Shown here piece after piece: positions 41,235 through 49,480 of a stretch of DNA of 64,000 bases. A model generated the notes under the pieces. The model was not told where the DNA came from, did no database searches, and saw nothing but the letters and a program-made list of their open reading frames with translations. The translations under genes were made by a program, and so were the position numbers. The first letter of the stretch is position 1. The number at the start of each line of letters is the position of its first letter. Location of the stretch: contig NZ_LNIZ01000006.1 of assembly GCF_001469025.1 (NCBI RefSeq), positions 62,001 to 126,000 of the forward strand, written 5' to 3'. Origin of the DNA: Trueperella bernardiae (lineage in GTDB: Bacteria; Actinomycetota; Actinomycetes; Actinomycetales; Actinomycetaceae).

Positions 41235-42713
41235 TTACTGCTGGAGGTGGGCCATCCACGCCTCCACCGCGTCGGCCGTGCGCGGGATGCCCTCCGAGAG
41301 GCGGATCGCCCCGTCCTCCGTGACCAGGATGTCGTCCTCAATCCGCACACCGATCCCGCGGAATCGTTCGGGGACCTTGAGGTCATCCTCACGGAAGTAC
41401 AGGCCCGGTTCGATCGTGAAGATCATCCCCGGCTCCAGGTAAGAATCCTGGTAGAGCTCGCGCTTGGCCTGCGCGCAGTCATGCACGTCGAGCCCCAGGT
41501 GGTGGGACGTGCCGTGCGGCATCCACCGGCGGTGATACTGGGCCTCGGGGGAGAGGGACTCCTCCGCCGACACCGGCAACATCCCCCACCGCTCCAGGTG
41601 CTTGGCGATAACCTCCATGGCGGCCGCGTGGATGTCCTTGAACTGCACCTTGTCTTGGGCCACCTCAAGCGCGCGCTCGCAGGCCTCCAGCACGGCGTCG
41701 TACACCTCACGCTGGGCCTCAGTGAACTTTCCGTCGATGGGCAGGGTGCGCGTGATGTCGGCCGTGTAGAGCGAATCGACCTCCGCGCCGGCGTCGATAA
41801 GGATGAGCTCCCCGTCGCGCAAGCGCCCGTCATTCGTGATCCAGTGCAGTGTGTTGGCGTGATTACCGGCCGCGGCGATCGTGTCGTATCCCAGGCCGTT
41901 GCCCTCCTCGCGGGCCTTGGCTTGGAAGGCGCCCTCGATCACGCGCTCGCCGCGCCAGTGATCGATCGCGCGCGGCATTGCGCGGATCATCTCCTCAAAG
42001 CCGGATTTGGTGACATCGATGGCCTTGCGGATCTCCGCCACCTCGTAGGCGTCCTTCGTCAGGCGGATCTCCGAGGCGGCCTCGGCCAGGCGCGCGTCCG
42101 CCTGCTCCGCGCCCTCGGTCAACCCGTTTTGCTGGCGCAACTCGGCCACGAGGGCCTCCACCGCCGGATCGGACTGCGGGACCACGCGGATCTGTACCGC
42201 GCCCAGGTCCTTCGAGATCGCGTCCTTCATCTCATCAATATGGGCCACCTTCAACCCCGTGGCCGTGGACATCTCCTGCGCGCTCAGCCGCGGCCCCACC
42301 CAGAACTCGCCATGGCGGGAATCGGCGTAGAACTCCTCCGAGGAGCGCGGGGCGCGCGGGTGGAAGTAGAGGACCGCCTCATGGCCGCCCTCCACCGGGT
42401 TGAGCACGAGCACCGCACCCGGCTCGTCCTCCCCGCCCAGGCCGGTGAGGTGAGAAAACGCCGAGTGGGCGCGGAAGCGGTAGTCCGTGTCATTCGAGCG
42501 GACCTTCAGATCGCCCGCCGGGAACACGAGTCGCTCGCCCGGAAATAGCTCCGAGAGCCGCTTGTGGCGCGACGGGGTGTAATCAGCGACCTCCATGCGG
42601 GCCGGACCGGCGGGCCGCGCGCCCCAATCCTGGCCGATGAACTCGCGAAACGCCTGGCTCTGGGGGCGCTGCGTGCGGTTGTGTGCCTTTTCTTCGTTGG
42701 TCTGTTCACTCAT
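41235..42713 (-). CDS. pepP: Xaa-Pro aminopeptidase (aminopeptidase P)
   Basis: 492 residues: N-terminal AMP_N domain (60-190, PGERLVFPAGDLKVRS and FSHLTGLGGEDEPGAVLVL) and a C-terminal M24 'pita-bread' domain. Metal and catalytic residues are seen in LILIDAGAEVDSLYTADITRTLP, GTSHHLGLDVHDC, MIFTIEPGLYF and GVRIEDDILVTEDG. Removes N-terminal residues preceding proline; cytoplasmic. Upstream there is GATACT six bases before ATG 42713, a weaker version of the leaderless geometry. Divergent from the PHP gene over 77 bp. Confidence 0.93.
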   Translation of the reverse strand: MSEQTNEEKAHNRTQRPQSQAFREFIGQDWGARPAGPARMEVADYTPSRHKRLSELFPGERLVFPAGDLKVRSNDTDYRFRAHSAFSHLTGLGGEDEPGAVLVLNPVEGGHEAVLYFHPRAPRSSEEFYADSRHGEFWVGPRLSAQEMSTATGLKVAHIDEMKDAISKDLGAVQIRVVPQSDPAVEALVAELRQQNGLTEGAEQADARLAEAASEIRLTKDAYEVAEIRKAIDVTKSGFEEMIRAMPRAIDHWRGERVIEGAFQAKAREEGNGLGYDTIAAAGNHANTLHWITNDGRLRDGELILIDAGAEVDSLYTADITRTLPIDGKFTEAQREVYDAVLEACERALEVAQDKVQFKDIHAAAMEVIAKHLERWGMLPVSAEESLSPEAQYHRRWMPHGTSHHLGLDVHDCAQAKRELYQDSYLEPGMIFTIEPGLYFREDDLKVPERFRGIGVRIEDDILVTEDGAIRLSEGIPRTADAVEAWMAHLQQ

Positions 42714-42778
42714 ATTTCTAGTATCCCACGTGCATCCGACAAACTTGAACCGAGGTTGCTCTAAGCGTGAAGGAAATT

Positions 42779-42784
42779 TAGCGT
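42779..42784 (+). promoter_or_regulatory. -10 element of a leaderless PHP-gene transcript
   Basis: TAGCGT, then six bases (GGAGCC), then ATG 42791. The GGAG is too close to the ATG to serve as a Shine-Dalgarno. Confidence 0.5.
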
Positions 42785-42790
42785 GGAGCC

Positions 42791-43642
42791 ATGATCGACT
42801 TGCACACCCATTCCGCGCGCTCAGACGGCACGCAGAGCCCCACCGAGCTCATGAATTCCGCCCGCGACGCCGGCCTGACCTGCGTGGGCCTCACCGACCA
42901 CGACACGATCTCTGGCTGGGACGAAGCCGGCCGTGCCGTTGCGAGAACCGGCGTCAGCCTGGTGCGTGGCATGGAGGTCACCTCCCAGTTTCACGACGAC
43001 GGCGGGCGGGTCAGCGTCCACATGCTCGCCTACCTCTTTGACCCCTCGGCCCCTAAGCTCTCAGCACACCGCCAGCAGCTGCAGGAAAGACGGGCGGATC
43101 GGGCCCGGCAGATTGTCGACCGCCTCGCCCAGGACTTCAACCTGACGTGGGACGCGGTGGCGGACGTGGCCGGCGAGGGCGCCGTTGTCGGAAGACCCCA
43201 CATTGCCGACGCACTCATCGCAGCCGGGGTGGTGGCGAGCCGCGAGGAGGCGTTCGCGCAGCTCCTGCACCCGCGCGGGAAGTATTACGTGCCGAACTAC
43301 TCGCCGGACGTCTTCGACGTCATTTCGTGGATCAACGCCGCCGGCGGCCGGGCCGTCTTCGCCCACCCGATGGCCGCCACGCGCGGCAAGACCGTGCCGC
43401 TCGAGGCCCTGGACGAGATGGCGGAGGCCGGACTTTTCGGCGTCGAGGTCGATCACCGGGATAACCCCCTCGAGCGGCGGGAGGAGCTGCGCCAGCGAGC
43501 GCGATCACTCGAGCTTTTCCAGTTTGGCTCCAGCGATTACCATGGAGCAGGAAAACCGAACCGCTTGGGTGAGCACACCACGGATTCGGACACGCTCGCC
43601 GCCCTGGAAGAGGGCGCTTTCCTGGAGGTTATACGCCCGTGA
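42791..43642 (+). CDS. PHP-domain phosphoesterase (RNase AM/YciV-like)
   Basis: 283 residues. All PHP metal motifs are present: IDLHTHSARSDG, LTDHDTISGW, GMEVTS, RPHIADALI and the C-terminal SSDYHGAGKP. Relatives hydrolyse 3',5'-nucleoside bisphosphates or trim 5' RNA ends; the exact substrate here is unknown. Leaderless start (TAGCGT, six bases, ATG). The stop overlaps the GTG of the MarC gene (GTGA, 43639-43642). The order PHP-MarC-DEAD-box is conserved in actinobacteria. Confidence 0.9.
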   Translation: MIDLHTHSARSDGTQSPTELMNSARDAGLTCVGLTDHDTISGWDEAGRAVARTGVSLVRGMEVTSQFHDDGGRVSVHMLAYLFDPSAPKLSAHRQQLQERRADRARQIVDRLAQDFNLTWDAVADVAGEGAVVGRPHIADALIAAGVVASREEAFAQLLHPRGKYYVPNYSPDVFDVISWINAAGGRAVFAHPMAATRGKTVPLEALDEMAEAGLFGVEVDHRDNPLERREELRQRARSLELFQFGSSDYHGAGKPNRLGEHTTDSDTLAALEEGAFLEVIRP

Positions 43643-44259
43643 ATTTTGATGGGGCGCTGTTCGCGTCCGCCTTCGCCACGCTGCTGGTGATTATTGACCC
43701 GCCTGGCAACGTACCCGTGTTCATGGCGCTCACGCGCACCCTGAACAAGGCGGGGCGGAAGAAAGTGGCATTCCAGGCGAACTTCATCGCCCTCGCCCTG
43801 TTGCTCCTGTTCGGCTTCTTCGGCTTCTTCCTCTTCGGCTACATGGGCATCTCGCCCGAGGCCCTGCAGATCTCGGGCGGCCTGCTCCTCCTTCTCGTGG
43901 CGCTCCAGCTGCTGACGGGCAAGGAGGAGGACCCGGGCTCGGCCGGCGGCACGATCGCGGTGGCCATGGTGCCGCTCGGCACCCCGCTACTGGCGGGCCC
44001 GGGTTCGATCGTGGCGTTCATGCTGCTCATGCGCGATTCGGCCGGCGATCCGTGGGCTCAAGCCACCGTGATTGGAGCGGCCGTGACGGTGCTACTGATT
44101 TCTTGGATCTCGATGCACTTCGCCGGGGCGATTATGCGCCTGCTCGGCGAGGCCGGCGTCATGCTACTCACCAGGCTCTCGGGCATGCTGCTGGCCGCGA
44201 TCGCCACCCAGCTCATCATCGCTGGCGTGCTCGGCGTCATTCGGCCACTGACCAGCTAA
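43639..44259 (+). CDS. MarC-family membrane protein
   Basis: 206 residues, six predicted membrane segments, the MarC (UPF0056) layout. Signatures: VIIDPPGNVPVFMALT near the N-terminus and VAMVPLGTPLLAGPGSIVAFMLL in the second half, related repeats of the family. Despite the name it is not shown to cause multiple antibiotic resistance; function unknown. GTG 43639 overlaps the PHP stop. Ends just before a bidirectional terminator shared with the DEAD-box gene. Confidence 0.9.
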   Translation: MNFDGALFASAFATLLVIIDPPGNVPVFMALTRTLNKAGRKKVAFQANFIALALLLLFGFFGFFLFGYMGISPEALQISGGLLLLLVALQLLTGKEEDPGSAGGTIAVAMVPLGTPLLAGPGSIVAFMLLMRDSAGDPWAQATVIGAAVTVLLISWISMHFAGAIMRLLGEAGVMLLTRLSGMLLAAIATQLIIAGVLGVIRPLTS

Positions 44260-44260
44260 C

Positions 44261-44316
44261 GCGCGTAAAAGGAAGGTGTCCCTGCAAGAAAGCGGGGACA
44301 CCTTCCTTTTACGCGC
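44261..44316. terminator. Bidirectional terminator between MarC and DEAD-box genes
   Basis: Perfect 22-bp stem (44261-44282 with 44295-44316) around a 12-base loop. It contains AAAAGGAAGG on one arm and CCTTCCTTTT on the other, so both directions have an internal T run. Confidence 0.9.
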
Positions 44317-44336
44317 CTTATGCGCGAAGCTTGTGC

Positions 44337-45935
44337 TTAGGCCTCGGGCGCCTTACGCACCCGACGCCGGCGCGGCTTATCGGTACGCGGCTTATCCGTG
44401 CGAGGCTGCTCGGAGGACTCGGACGCCCCGGAGGAGACACGGGTGCGGGTGCGCTTGCGGCCCGAGCGGCCGGCCTCACCCTTACCACGGCCCCCGCGGC
44501 CCTTATTACCGCGGCCGCCACGCCCGCGACCGCGCGGGCCCCGGCCGGTCTCGCCCAGGTCCTCGATCTCCTCGGCGTCCAGGCCGGCGCGCGTGCGCTG
44601 GGAGCGCGGCAGGCGGCCGGTGACCTCGGGGTCGATGTCGAGGTCGGTGTAGAGGTGGTCGGACGTGTGGTACGTCTCCACAGGCTCGGGGTAGCCGAGG
44701 TTCAAGATCTTGTTGATGACCGACCAGCGCGGGGTGTCCTCCCAATCCACGAAGGTCACGGCCGTACCGGCCTGCCCGGCGCGGCCCGTGCGGCCAATCC
44801 GGTGCAGGTAGGTCTTCTCGTCCTCCGGGCACTGGTAGTTAATGACGTGGGTGACGTCGTCGACGTCGATACCGCGCGCCGCGACATCGGTGGCAACCAG
44901 CACGTCGATCTTGCCGTTGCGGAAGGCGCGCATCGCCTGCTCGCGGGCGCCCTGGCCGAGGTCGCCGTGGAGGGCGCCGGTGGCAAAGCCGCGCGACTCG
45001 AGCTCGTCGGCAAGGCGCGCGGCGGCGCGCTTGGTCCGCGTGAAGATGATGGTCAGGCCACGCCCGCGGGCCTGAAGGATGCGGGCCAGAACCTCGCTCT
45101 TGTTCAGCGCGTGGCAGCGGTAGACGACCTGCTTGACCTGCTTGACGGTGGCCGAGTCGTCGTCGGGATTCTGTGCCCGAATATGGGTGGGCTTGGACAT
45201 GTAGCGGCGGGCCATCGTGATGACCGGGCCGGGCATGGTAGCCGAGAACAGCATCGTGTGGCGGTTCGGCGGGGTGGAGGAAAGGATCGCCTCGACGTCC
45301 TCGAGGAAGCCCAGGTCGAGCATCTCGTCGGCTTCGTCGAGCACCACGGTATGAGCGTGGGAAAGATCGAGCGTGCGGTGCTTGCCCAGGTCGATGATGC
45401 GCCCGGGGGTGCCCACCACGATCTCCGCGCCGCGGGCGAGTTCCTTGACCTGCGGCTCGTAGGCCTTGCCGCCGTAGACCTCAACCACGCGCACGGAGCG
45501 CTTCGCGGCGATGTCGCGAAGGTCGCCCGCCACCTGCTTCGCCAGCTCGCGCGTGGGGACGACGACGAGGCCCTGCGGCTTGCCGGGCGCGCGCAGTTTC
45601 TCCCAGCCTTCCTCGTCCGGGCCGATGACCTTCTCCACCATCGGGATGCCGAAGCCGAGGGTCTTGCCCGTGCCTGTCTTGGCCTGGCCGATGATGTCCG
45701 AGCCCTTGAGCGCCACCGGGAGGGTCAGCGCCTGAATGGGGAAGGGGTGCGTAATGCCCTTCTCGGCCAGGGCCTCGACGATGTCATCCGAGACGCCGAA
45801 GTCGGCAAAGCTCTTCGTCTCTAGCTCGAGCTCAGAGCCGGAGGCCTGGATGTCAGCTTTTGGTTCGTTCGCCGGGCGCACGGATGCCCCGGAGGTATTC
45901 ACAATTCCAGAATGCACAGTATTCACTTTCGACAT
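44337..45935 (-). CDS. DEAD-box RNA helicase with RGG-rich tail
   Basis: 532 residues from ATG 45935. Two RecA domains with Q motif (SFADFGVSDDIVEALAEKG), AKTGTGKT, PTREL, VLDEADEMLDLGF, SAT, and HRIGRTGRAGQ. The last ~90 residues are Arg/Gly/Lys-rich (RGRGRGGRGNKGRGGRGK) and end in a TDKPR duplication, an RNA-binding tail as in RhlE/DeaD. Probable role in mRNA or ribosome remodelling, often cold-related. No Shine-Dalgarno is seen before ATG 45935; a TAGAAT lies just upstream of an in-frame TTG at 46007, so the true start or leader length is uncertain. Confidence 0.9.
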   Translation of the reverse strand: MSKVNTVHSGIVNTSGASVRPANEPKADIQASGSELELETKSFADFGVSDDIVEALAEKGITHPFPIQALTLPVALKGSDIIGQAKTGTGKTLGFGIPMVEKVIGPDEEGWEKLRAPGKPQGLVVVPTRELAKQVAGDLRDIAAKRSVRVVEVYGGKAYEPQVKELARGAEIVVGTPGRIIDLGKHRTLDLSHAHTVVLDEADEMLDLGFLEDVEAILSSTPPNRHTMLFSATMPGPVITMARRYMSKPTHIRAQNPDDDSATVKQVKQVVYRCHALNKSEVLARILQARGRGLTIIFTRTKRAAARLADELESRGFATGALHGDLGQGAREQAMRAFRNGKIDVLVATDVAARGIDVDDVTHVINYQCPEDEKTYLHRIGRTGRAGQAGTAVTFVDWEDTPRWSVINKILNLGYPEPVETYHTSDHLYTDLDIDPEVTGRLPRSQRTRAGLDAEEIEDLGETGRGPRGRGRGGRGNKGRGGRGKGEAGRSGRKRTRTRVSSGASESSEQPRTDKPRTDKPRRRRVRKAPEA

Positions 45936-46062
45936 GGGGGCGCCGTGTGCGCCCGGGCAGCCGATCGTGAAAATTCTTTTGAACAAACGTGACGACCGGT
46001 CAACCAAGATTGATTCTACCGCGTGGGGCGCGCCCGCCCGGTGAGGGGTGGCGCGCTACACA

Positions 46063-46284
46063 TTAAAAGCCGAAGCCGACGCGGCGGGCTTCCGCCTCCT
46101 TGCACTGCACGTAACCGAGGGCGTCGGTGGGAACGACGACGACGTTGCCCTCCTTATCCGTAAACGAGAGGACGGCCCCGGCGGCGAGCGCCTGCTCCAC
46201 GCGCTCGGAGACCTCGTGTGCGGTCAGGTCGACGTCGAGGCTCAGTTCGCGGGCGACGTTGCGGATGCCAATGCTGATTTCCAT
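46063..46284 (-). CDS. DUF3107 small protein
   Basis: 73 residues. MEISIGIRNVARELSLDVDL and VSFTDKEGNVVVVPTDALGYV-like C-terminal half match the actinobacterial DUF3107 family (M. tuberculosis Rv3208A type). Function unknown; a small alpha/beta protein. GGAGGAATC precedes ATG 46284, so the longer upstream reading is not used. It sits between the DEAD-box gene and adnA, the same neighbourhood as in mycobacteria. Confidence 0.9.
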   Translation of the reverse strand: MEISIGIRNVARELSLDVDLTAHEVSERVEQALAAGAVLSFTDKEGNVVVVPTDALGYVQCKEAEARRVGFGF

Positions 46285-46392
46285 GATTCCTCCAAGACTT
46301 GATCTGGCAGTATCGTACCCTGCCGGGGTGGGCGGGAAGATTTCGTGCGGCGCAATTCGGCTGTGGCCGAAAAAATTGTCGGAGGGGGTCGT

Positions 46393-46398
46393 TAAGCT
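46393..46398 (+). promoter_or_regulatory. -10 element of the adnA transcript
   Basis: TAAGCT, seven bases, ATG 46406. No Shine-Dalgarno. Divergent from DUF3107 across about 120 bp. Confidence 0.5.
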
Positions 46399-46405
46399 CG
46401 TGAGC

Positions 46406-49400
46406 ATGAACAAGACATGGGATGAGAACCAGGCCGCGGTGCTGGAATTGCGGGCGCCGTGCACGGCGTCGGTGGTCGGTGCGCCCGGCACGGGGAAGAG
46501 CGCGCTCGTGGTGGAGCTGGCGGCGCGGATCATGCGGGAGGATCCGGGGGCGCGCGTGGCGCTGCTTTCGCCAGATCGGCGGGCGGCCTCCGATCTGCGC
46601 AACAGGATCTCGGTGGAGCTGGGCTACCTGCCGGGGACGCTGCAGGTGCAGTCGCTCACGGCGTTCGCGTTCGGGATCGTCTCCACGTACGCCCAGTTCA
46701 TGGGGCGGCGCGAACCCGAACTGATCTCGGGCCCGGCGCAGGATTCGCTCATTAAGGAGCGCTTCGAGCTTGCCCTTGAGCTGGGGGAGGCCGGGATAGA
46801 CGAGGAGGTGGCGCAGCTGCCGGCCTACCGCGCTGAGTTCCGTGATCTGCTCACGCGCGCCGCGGAGCTGGAGCTGTCACCTGCCGATCTGGTGGACCTC
46901 GCCCGGCGTTATGATGAGCCGATTTGGGAGGCCGGTGCCACGGTGATCAAGGATTATGACCTGGCACTCGCCACCCAGTCCGCGCTGGGGCACGCCAACC
47001 CTGACCTGGTGGACCATGCGCGGGTCATCACCCAGGCCGCCGCGATGCTGCGCGGCTGGGAGGCGGCAACCCCCAGAGGGCAAGGCGGCCTCGACATCGC
47101 CAAGCCGCGCTGGGACTGGGCGATTGTGGATGACGTGCAGAACGCCACCCTCGCCCTGCGGACGCTCCTCCTTGCTCTGCAGGAGGACGGTACGTCGGTG
47201 GTGACGTTCGGCGATCCGGACGTGGCCGTCCAGGGTTTCCGCGGGGGCATTGCCCACCTCCCGGCGCTGCTGTGCAAGCCGGCGGCGGGCGGGGGAATCG
47301 GCGCGTCGCAGATGGTCCTCGGCACCGGCTATCGGTGCGATGGTCAGGTTCGCGTTCTCCTGGATAAGGTGATCAGCGGCATCCACACGGCGGGAGTGAG
47401 TGGCCATCGCCGGCACGCCAATGCGGCGGAGGATGGGTCCACCGTCCGGGCCCTCACCTTCCCTCACGGCGATGAGGAGCTTGCCTTCGTGGCCACGGAG
47501 CTTCGCCGGCGCCACCTTGAGGAGCAGGTGCCGTACGCGAATATGGCGGTGATCAGCAGGTCGACGTCGTCGCACGGCAGCATCCGCCGCACGCTCCTCC
47601 ACTACGGTGTGCCGGTTCAGACCATCGTCAATGATCAGCCGCTGCGGGAACAGCGGGCAGTGGCATCGATCATCGAGCTACTGGAGATTGCGCTCTCTGA
47701 TGGCCCGGTGGAGGGCGAACGGATCGAGGCGATGCTCACCGGCCTGCTCTTCGGCATCGATCCGCTGCGCCTGCGGGCCCTCATGAGGGAGATGCGCGGC
47801 TGGGAGCTGGCGGCCAAAGGGCGGCGCACGAAAGCCGAGCTTTGGCAGGACATCGTGGCGGGCGGAGAGGTGTCAGCCAAGATCCCGGAGTTCGCACGCG
47901 TTACGGAGGTACTGTCCTCCATCCGGCAGGCCGCAGCCGCCTGTGGCCTTGGAGAAGAGGTGCTCTGGGCGGCGTGGGACGGGGTCGGTGTCGCCGAATC
48001 CTGGCGCGAGCAGGCGAGGGCGGGAGGCCCAACGGGCGACATCGCTGATCAGGATCTTGACTCGGTCATCTCCCTGTTCCGCATCGCCCAGCGCCAGGCG
48101 GATCGGGACGTCACAAACGCCACTATCCACGCGCTCCTTGAGCTGCTCGAGAACCAGGACCTGCCCGAAGACTCGATCGCGCGCATGGGCGGGGGTGCTG
48201 ACGAGGTCGCGCTCGTGTCGCCGTCGGCCACGGTGGGACGCGAATGGGATGTCGTGGCGATCGTGGGCGTCAATGACGGCGCGTGGCCCAACACGCGCCT
48301 GCGCAACCCGCTGACAAAGGTGCCCAAGCTGGTCAACATCGTGGTCGGCTCCGCGATGGCAGGGCAGGACATCGAGCCGAGCCAGCTGGTCAGCGAGGTG
48401 ATTGATGATGAGCTGCGCATGCTCGCCCAGGCGGTCAGTCGCGCGCGGCGCGAGGTGCTGATCACCGCCCAGGAAAACGACGAGGCGCGGCCATCCCGGT
48501 TCTTGACCTGGCTGTTTCCGGAGCTTGAGCGCGGGAAGGCAAGCCCGGCAACGCTCGATGAGGCGGGCCTCGTGGGCAAGTTGCGCCAGGCCTTGCGGAG
48601 CGGGGATGGGCATCTTGAACGGGAAGCCGCCGTTCTACTCGAGGAGCTCGCGGCGGCGGGCGTGCGCGGTGCCGACCGGTCGACATGGGTCGATGAGCTG
48701 GCACTCTCCACTGAGGAGCCGGTGATCGCGGGGGATTCGGCGCTGTCGCCGTCACGCGTGGAGGGCCTATTGAAATGCCCGCTGTCGGCCTTCCTCGATC
48801 GTTCGAATGCCACGTCGGAGGAGTCGGGAATCTCTGCCGAGATCGGGACTCTCATTCATGGGCTCGCCGAGGATTTCCCAGCCGGGCCGCGCGAGGCGAT
48901 CGAACAGGCGTGTGCGGAGAGGATCTCCGCGATCGAGTTTCCGGACGGGCTCGAGGGGGTTCTGCTCCGCGACCGCGTGAACGCCATGGCGCGTAACCTT
49001 GGCGATTATCTCGAAAACAGCGCACCGTACGTCCTCCTGGAGCAGGAGGCGTGCGCCAGCCTCGACGGAAAAGACCACACGATCAATGTCAGCGCGCGCA
49101 TCGATCGACTCGAGGCTGTCGGCTTTGGGGTGGGGGTGGTTGATTTCAAGACTGGCAAGCAGCCGATCACTGTGAAAGAGACCGGCAGCAACCCGCAGTT
49201 GCTGCTCTACCAGTGGCTCCTGAACGCCCACGGCATCAAGGGCTACGCCACGTCTGAGGGGGCGCGGCTCGTCTATGTAGGGACAGGCGAGGGCAAAGTA
49301 GTGGTACGCGAGCAGGGTCCGCTTGAGGCCGAGGACCTTGACCAGGTAGCCGAGATGATTCGGCAAGCGGACCTCGCCCAACGCGGCCCCGACTATGCCG

Positions 49401-49480
49401 CTCTACCCGGCTCACATTGCCGGAACTGCCGTTACGTTTCCTCGTGTCCGGCCATGGGGCCAGGAAGGATTTTCTCATGA
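46406..49480 (+). CDS. adnA: AdnA-like helicase-nuclease subunit with Fe-S nuclease domain
   Basis: 1,024 residues. N-terminal UvrD-type motor: Walker A GAPGTGKS (Lys31), motif II reduced to IVDDVQNA, motif III FGDPDVAVQGFRG, a motif V region reading SATVGREWDVVAI (the usual HxxKG is absent), and motif VI AVSRARREVLITA. C-terminal RecB-family nuclease with ARIDRLE and VVDFKTGK. Cys791 plus Cys1005-x2-Cys1008-x5-Cys1014 form the Fe-S staple known from AddB-type nucleases. With AdnB it should process double-strand breaks. The motor looks divergent and possibly weak. ATG 46406 chosen by homology and promoter spacing; overlaps adnB by 4 bp. Confidence 0.88.
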   Translation: MNKTWDENQAAVLELRAPCTASVVGAPGTGKSALVVELAARIMREDPGARVALLSPDRRAASDLRNRISVELGYLPGTLQVQSLTAFAFGIVSTYAQFMGRREPELISGPAQDSLIKERFELALELGEAGIDEEVAQLPAYRAEFRDLLTRAAELELSPADLVDLARRYDEPIWEAGATVIKDYDLALATQSALGHANPDLVDHARVITQAAAMLRGWEAATPRGQGGLDIAKPRWDWAIVDDVQNATLALRTLLLALQEDGTSVVTFGDPDVAVQGFRGGIAHLPALLCKPAAGGGIGASQMVLGTGYRCDGQVRVLLDKVISGIHTAGVSGHRRHANAAEDGSTVRALTFPHGDEELAFVATELRRRHLEEQVPYANMAVISRSTSSHGSIRRTLLHYGVPVQTIVNDQPLREQRAVASIIELLEIALSDGPVEGERIEAMLTGLLFGIDPLRLRALMREMRGWELAAKGRRTKAELWQDIVAGGEVSAKIPEFARVTEVLSSIRQAAAACGLGEEVLWAAWDGVGVAESWREQARAGGPTGDIADQDLDSVISLFRIAQRQADRDVTNATIHALLELLENQDLPEDSIARMGGGADEVALVSPSATVGREWDVVAIVGVNDGAWPNTRLRNPLTKVPKLVNIVVGSAMAGQDIEPSQLVSEVIDDELRMLAQAVSRARREVLITAQENDEARPSRFLTWLFPELERGKASPATLDEAGLVGKLRQALRSGDGHLEREAAVLLEELAAAGVRGADRSTWVDELALSTEEPVIAGDSALSPSRVEGLLKCPLSAFLDRSNATSEESGISAEIGTLIHGLAEDFPAGPREAIEQACAERISAIEFPDGLEGVLLRDRVNAMARNLGDYLENSAPYVLLEQEACASLDGKDHTINVSARIDRLEAVGFGVGVVDFKTGKQPITVKETGSNPQLLLYQWLLNAHGIKGYATSEGARLVYVGTGEGKVVVREQGPLEAEDLDQVAEMIRQADLAQRGPDYAALPGSHCRNCRYVSSCPAMGPGRIFS

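Noticed and set aside
42714-42725. Leaderless -10 for pepP (GATACT)
   Set aside because: Spacing is right, but the first base departs from TANNNT; not counted among the clear leaderless genes.
46127-46405. 93-codon upstream extension of the adnA frame
   Set aside because: It runs through the divergent DUF3107 gene on the other strand and has no homology; ATG 46406 fits the family start.
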